Part shown: positions 59,435 through 64,000 of the stretch, piece after piece
Numbering within the stretch: position 1 is the first letter of the stretch
How the letters are laid out: every line of letters begins with the position of its first letter
NCBI GenBank assembly: GCA_023515745.1
Contig: JALECJ010000005.1
Coordinates: forward strand, 930,001-994,000
Length of the DNA stretch: 64,000 bases
Direction: 5' to 3'
DNA from: Amoeboaphelidium protococcarum
Lineage: Eukaryota; Aphelidiomycota; Aphelidea
Position numbers and translations under genes: made by a program
Notes under the pieces: model-generated
Seen by the model: the letters and a program-made list of their open reading frames with translations, nothing else
What the model was told of the DNA's origin: nothing
Databases searched by the model: none

Positions 59435-61185
59435 TCAAAATAATTCAATGAGCTTCTTATTGATGACTGATCTGTCAACTTCCATCGCTTGCAGGCAATG
59501 CCAACAGATTGTGGCAAAATTAACCACGATAGTAGACACACACAAAACCAAATAGCCTTTGATCAAGTCGCTTAAAGGACCATAAACAATATATGATGCT
59601 GTGATCATGAAAAACTCAAAGCAATGCACAACAAAGAATTCAGGGACTGTTCTATATCTTGGATTCCTCTTCTACACACGAGTAAGATCATAATGAACGA
59701 TATATGTTGCAAGATTCTTCATTCAAAATATTAACAATACCTGCATTGCATAAAGACACATTGTCCTATAATACGGAGCAAACAAAAACAACAGCATCAT
59801 TGGAGAATCAATAGCAAAAATCATAGTCTTGGGATTTCTAGCCATTTTACTGCATAAACTAAACAGTAAAATAAGCACTTTCACCAGCTCCAACAACACA
59901 TTGGAAGCAAACACGACCAAGCAGGACACTAATAGTATTCTTAATGATGTCAGAGAATTAGTGTACATTGTATCATCTCCAAAACTGTTAATAGCATTTG
60001 AAACAGGCGGTTTGTAATCAGTCCAGTTACCTGAAGGCGATATAGTCTAGCACTAGATAGCATGACTATCCACACTGACCATGAAATTCCAGAATGATGT
60101 CTTGAAAACATCACTTATATTCCCAGCCCAAGTTTGCGGATATACCGCGTATCTCACGCTGCGGTAGAGAGGAAATAGAGCTTCTTACGGGTTGGCTCGA
60201 ATGTAAGATCCAAAGTTGTTATAGCTGTTATACCATTAATTGAAATAGCCAGGCTAGTACATTGTGGCAGAGAATATACTGCTATCTGTCAAAATCATAG
60301 ATGAACTTATTACACCAGCAGATTAGCTGAATCGCTAAATAAAAGGGATATAATACAGTAGTCGCGAGGACCTGAATACAAATGCCTCCTTCTGTTCAGA
60401 TAGAGCAGTGCTAGTATTCTGCATGCACAGCTATGAGAAGAATTGCCCATTCAAGAATTATTGACCAGATTATCCATTCGGCCCCAAGCAGAGACTGAAC
60501 ATTTAAGCGTAAGACGATCTATAGCCACCAGTCAGCATACATTTCATCATGTAACTGTTTTTATACAGAGCATCTTGAGGAAGTTTACACGACGGAGAAG
60601 GAGAAGAGACATTGGAAATTAAAGTCATATTCTCCAAATCCAAGAGACACCCAGATAGTAGGCACTTGGGCACAACAGCCGTGACATTAAACTAGACATA
60701 AGATTTATTGTACGAAAAACCATCAGATCCGGTGTACACACGATGAAAAGTTTCAGGTACGACACCATCACAGTCAGAGTAGAACACAGTTCCCTGGGAA
60801 GCAGAGGAATCCCCCAGTGCACTCTGAAAGTTATTTCCACCAGCAAAGTAAGACGAAATGATGTCTAGCTTCCCAAACCCAGGAAATAACTGCATTATGG
60901 TCAGCACCATACATAGAAAACGTAACCCATTCACTAGGGACACCAGAGCTGTAAGCTAAACAACCTGAGACTTTAATGCTTGCAGCTTCATCTTCTTCAG
61001 TTGCTTCTGTTCAGCACTGTCTTCCTGCATTAACTGTTCCTGCTACTGCTTCTTGCTAAGAGTCTAATACTGTGGATCTGCTGCAGTGTTCCCAATCTAC
61101 ACAATATGTAAAGGGCGATAATTAAAATTGGAAAAGATAATATTGATAAAGACATAATAAAGTAAGTACTTACTTCGCTGATCAT
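59435..61185 (-). CDS. Multi-pass membrane protein with Cys-rich extracytoplasmic loop (paralogue A)
   Basis: Three exons; introns 61173-61097 (77) and 59740-59672 (69), both ending GTGTAG; first exon only MISE. 534 residues. A charged Gln-rich N-terminus (KKQQQEQLMQEDSAEQKQLK), one membrane helix near 55-75, a long loop of about 300 residues with many Cys and N-glycosylation sites, then three or four membrane helices (ILLVSCLVVFASNVLLELVK, IVNFATICWHCLQ region). The helix arrangement, LVKVLILLFSLCSKMARNPK segment and order match the divergent neighbour at 61.6-63.8 kb. No known family recognised; I would call it a conserved lineage-specific membrane protein. TGA 59437-59435. Confidence 0.6.
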
Positions 61186-61606
61186 ACTTGCCTCCTCAGG
61201 CCGGTAGACAGAGCTGGGCTATCTATTACGCAACTATTACTGTTACATATCCATTCTTCAAACAATAAGATACTCTGGGATTTTCGTATAAAACACTAAA
61301 AATTACACGTCAAATATTAGTTAACTATTTGGAATAAAAAAATGGTTAGTTAACTATTTGAAATAAAAAAAAACTTGGGAAAACCGCAGATTCAGTAAGA
61401 GGTTACGCTACTTAACTGCACTCTGTGAGTTGACACAAACAATGACCGCCGCCGTTTGTTTGATTGCAACTTTGCGGACCGACTGACTGTCTGCTCTCAT
61501 GTTTCTCTCCATTGTTTCACGCTCAATGCATAGTGCTTGTTGAGCATATCACTTTCCAAAATATCAACTTTTGCTAGCCTTAATATTTATACCGGTTTTG
61601 ATAAAT
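61186..61606. promoter_or_regulatory. Divergent intergenic region between the membrane-protein paralogues
   Basis: 421 bp carrying both promoters. Contains a near-duplicate TTAGTTAACTATTTGGAATAAAAAA/TTAGTTAACTATTTGAAATAAAAAA at about 61318 and 61346, a 25-bp direct repeat with one mismatch. Confidence 0.5.
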
Positions 61607-63820
61607 ATGAATTTAGGTTCCGATTTGAATGGCCAGGTGCAAAAGACTAGTCAGGTTAGTTAAATGGATATCTTCCGCGATGATCATGATGATGGCGGTG
61701 GTGATGCCAGGGCTGTGGAAGTTACATTCGAACATGATGATCTTGATGGTAATTTTGGCAATACTCAGGCAAGTTTTATGGCCTCGACATCGATTCTTCC
61801 CATGGTTGGCTTGCAGACAGATTACTCTTTCGGTAGAGATTCAAAGAGCAGTGGTGCTGTCATTGCTGATGGAGATGAAACTTCACCAGGGCTATTCCAC
61901 TAATAGTTGTAGAAGAAGGCGCAATACTAGTAGAGATAGCAGCAGCAAAGAGATAGTCTGAGCTCTATGACTAGAAAGGACTCATCATTAATGCCTTAAA
62001 ATATACTCCTTGGTAATGTTACTCCAATGTCTCAGCCAAGACAGTCCTTGTCTGGCTCCATGGCCCCTGGGACTAATTCTGGTACTCCGTCCGCTGCTGT
62101 TCCCTCTCAGGTCCCTTATAATCCTGCCGGATTGATTAGAGAGCCAGCTGGTGTTAAATCAAATGATGTTGGTGGCAATTCTCAGGAATAATATTAATAG
62201 TTGTAATAGCAGTCGAGACCTTAATCTGTGCAGTAATAAAAGACCGGGACCATGTAGGCCAGGATGAGCACATCTCACTCTTTTGCCACCGCACCAGGCC
62301 AAGATCTAAATCAATACCCTGATAATGTGACTGGTGCTGTCAATCCATCTGCTCCTGCAATGATGCGGAATAGTTTTGCTACTTCCGATCATTTTGGACA
62401 AAGTCCTCCCAACTATGCTGATGCAATTCAGAGTTCTAGTCGGACGTAACAGGTGGATGATAATCTCACAAAGGGATAAAACTTTAATCAGATGCCAGCA
62501 CCTAGTGCTCCGGCTTAAGGCCCATCTTCTCCACCATTAAATTAAAAAGAATTTGAGAAAAAGATGGATAAAGCACGTCAGCATCGTAGAATGTATGTGC
62601 TCCTCACTTTTATTTCTGGGCTTGTCGGATGCTATTCATGGTATGGTACTATCAATTTCATATCATCCTCGATTAATTAATTTTATTCTTAAATGCTTCA
62701 GTATGAAGTCATAGAATAGAAATTGAGATATGGTCAGCAAGATGGCTCATTTTATGGATAGCCATCCGTCACTTGGAGTTCTGATACTTGCGGAAATTTC
62801 ATGAATAAAATAGCCTTCCTACAGACTGACTAAAGTAGCAATTACTACTTCAGTGACATTACCTAAATGTTTCCTGATTATAGTCAATAGAAATCTGGTC
62901 AAAGTAACTAATAATCTTAGTTCCTAAGTGGTAGGCACTACTATCATTAGATGTTCTCTTACAGCTCGAACTGCGAATATCATGGCTGCCTTATTGATCC
63001 TTAGACTTGCGATTATGTGTCCGCATTGCCTCAGAATGTGTCTACTACCAGCTGTTCCTCTATCCCTCGTATTCAGCTGACTCAGAATGTTGAATCTGCT
63101 AATTGTATTAGCGATTACTTTGCTGATCCATCCTAGTGCCAGTTTAAACCGTTAGTTCGGATGGTCTGTAATGATCAGAGTGGCAACAAACTGTGTATGC
63201 TCTTTGATCGAAACAAGTCAGCACCGTCTGGTCTGAGTGAAGCTCTTAGAAATCCTCCTTCCACATCTCAGAGTGTAATCAACTGCACCGTGTACGTTGG
63301 CAGTATTCCCATGGAGACACTAGCGCCGGCTGGTAATAGGGCAAATCCTGTACTATTTTTTGTACTTGCTCTCATTTGTGGCCTCATCACGTCGATCAAA
63401 GAAATCTTTAAAGTGTACGTCCTGGTGGGCAGTCTCTGTAATCAAAAGTTTCGTCAGCCTGGGTGGATAACTGTAACATTTAATTCACCGCTGATTCTGC
63501 CTTTCTGCTTCTTTGCCTACTATCAGACATTAATTGGAATTGCGACCAAGACTTTGAGAAACACTAAGCTGGTCTTTATGGACCTGTTCTTCGATTCTGG
63601 GCTCTAACTGGCATTCACTATATTCCTACTTGCGGCAAGCACTGGTGGTCTATCAAATATACCGGTTGGTACTTGGAATAACTTGGCCAGTAAGATACTC
63701 ACCATTCTATATTCTGTATTGCAATTGTTCTTCGGTGGATTTGCGTTTGCTTCCGACTAGAGCAAGACCTTATAAGCGGAGAAGAAACGTCTGCAATAGG
63801 AACTAGAGCAAGATTTGTGA
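61607..63820 (+). CDS. Multi-pass membrane protein with long Q/S-rich cytoplasmic N-terminus (paralogue B)
   Basis: 737 residues, single exon, TGA 63818-63820. Residues 1-320 are low complexity (Gln from TAA/TAG, Ser, Pro). A basic segment KKMDKARQHRRMYVLLTFIS leads into the first membrane helix (about 330-350), then a roughly 220-residue Cys-rich loop (SSNCEYHGCLIDPQTCDY) and four C-terminal helices (VLFFVLALICGLITSIKEIF, LILPFCFFAYYQTLIG, LAFTIFLLAASTGGL, ILYSVLQLFFGGFAFASD) and a short coiled tail. The loop and helix plan matches paralogue A on the other strand. No known family recognised; a receptor or channel-like role is possible but not supported by any motif. Confidence 0.6.
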
Positions 63821-64000
63821 CTGCCTTATTATATGGTATATAATTGTTGTTGGTTGATAATAAATTGATGTATGTTTATTTGAAATTAAATACTTCCCAT
63901 TTATAATTACTCTTAATTCTATAACATTCATTATTAGTTCACCATCATTGTTCAAACAAAAAGCAACGTGAGAGCAATGTAGATAAAATTGCTTAAATCA
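63821..64000. other. A/T-rich 3' flank
   Basis: 180 bp after the last gene to the window edge, A/T-rich with AATAAA-like words. No gene seen. Confidence 0.4.

Noticed and set aside
1-64000. tRNA genes, including suppressor tRNA-Gln for UAA/UAG
   Set aside because: By eye I found no convincing A/B box pair or cloverleaf; a covariance-model scan would be needed to exclude them.

Overview
This window comes from a eukaryotic nuclear genome that reads TAA and TAG as glutamine and uses TGA as the only stop. More than twenty conserved genes (ERCC1, GMP synthase, ELP4, an ABCC transporter, IKS1-type kinase and others) are full of in-frame TAA/TAG at places where glutamine fits, and each ends at a TGA. 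Introns are short (about 50-80 nt, one of 195 nt), GT-AG, and all 18 that I could place confidently end in TAG. The gene set (IKS1-like kinase, Whi3-like RRM protein, ILK-like pseudokinase, SS18-like protein, GET4, VOA1/Ac45-like, CGR1) looks opisthokont rather than ciliate. A fungus-related protist such as an Amoeboaphelidium-type aphelid would fit, because I recall this code being reported there. That placement is inference, and ciliates or oxymonads with the same code are not formally excluded.

Layout. 1-10.9 kb is the N-terminal ~3,634 residues of TRRAP/Tra1 (minus, running off the left edge). Divergent from it is ERCC1 (11.2-12.1 kb). 12.1-18.3 kb is an accessory island: uncertain opposite-strand ORFs, an intact Fanzor (eukaryotic TnpB-like RNA-guided nuclease, 13.9-16.0 kb, minus), a decayed second Fanzor (16.5-17.1 kb, plus), three 190-bp tandem repeats, and a hAT-type MITE with a perfect 8-bp target duplication sitting inside a fourth repeat unit. 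From 18.3 kb ordinary genes resume: AP-3 mu subunit, CGR1, a RING protein, a Whi3-like RRM protein, an IKS1-like kinase, a beta-propeller receptor-like kinase, an NDUFA9/COQ11-type protein, a Q-rich putative regulator, a VOA1/Ac45-like protein, an SS18-like protein, an ILK-like pseudokinase, a small unknown ORF, spermidine synthase, RRP4 and an SLC35B transporter.

40.8-45.5 kb holds two tandem paralogous F-box-like genes, the first with a reading-frame break. Right after them come two inverted copies of the same 190-bp repeat and a second MITE-like element. Then follow GET4, GMP synthase, LSM4, an LRR-like protein, ELP4, glycine C-acetyltransferase, a full-length ABCC transporter, and a divergent pair of apparently related multi-membrane proteins at 59.4-63.8 kb.

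The genes are not operonic. They cover unrelated housekeeping roles: chromatin and transcription (TRRAP, ELP4, SS18-like), RNA processing (RRP4, CGR1, LSM4), DNA repair (ERCC1), trafficking (AP-3, GET4, VOA1-like), and metabolism (GMP synthase, spermidine synthase, glycine C-acetyltransferase, NDUFA9-like). The most notable system is the intact Fanzor with its decayed neighbour and associated mobile debris.
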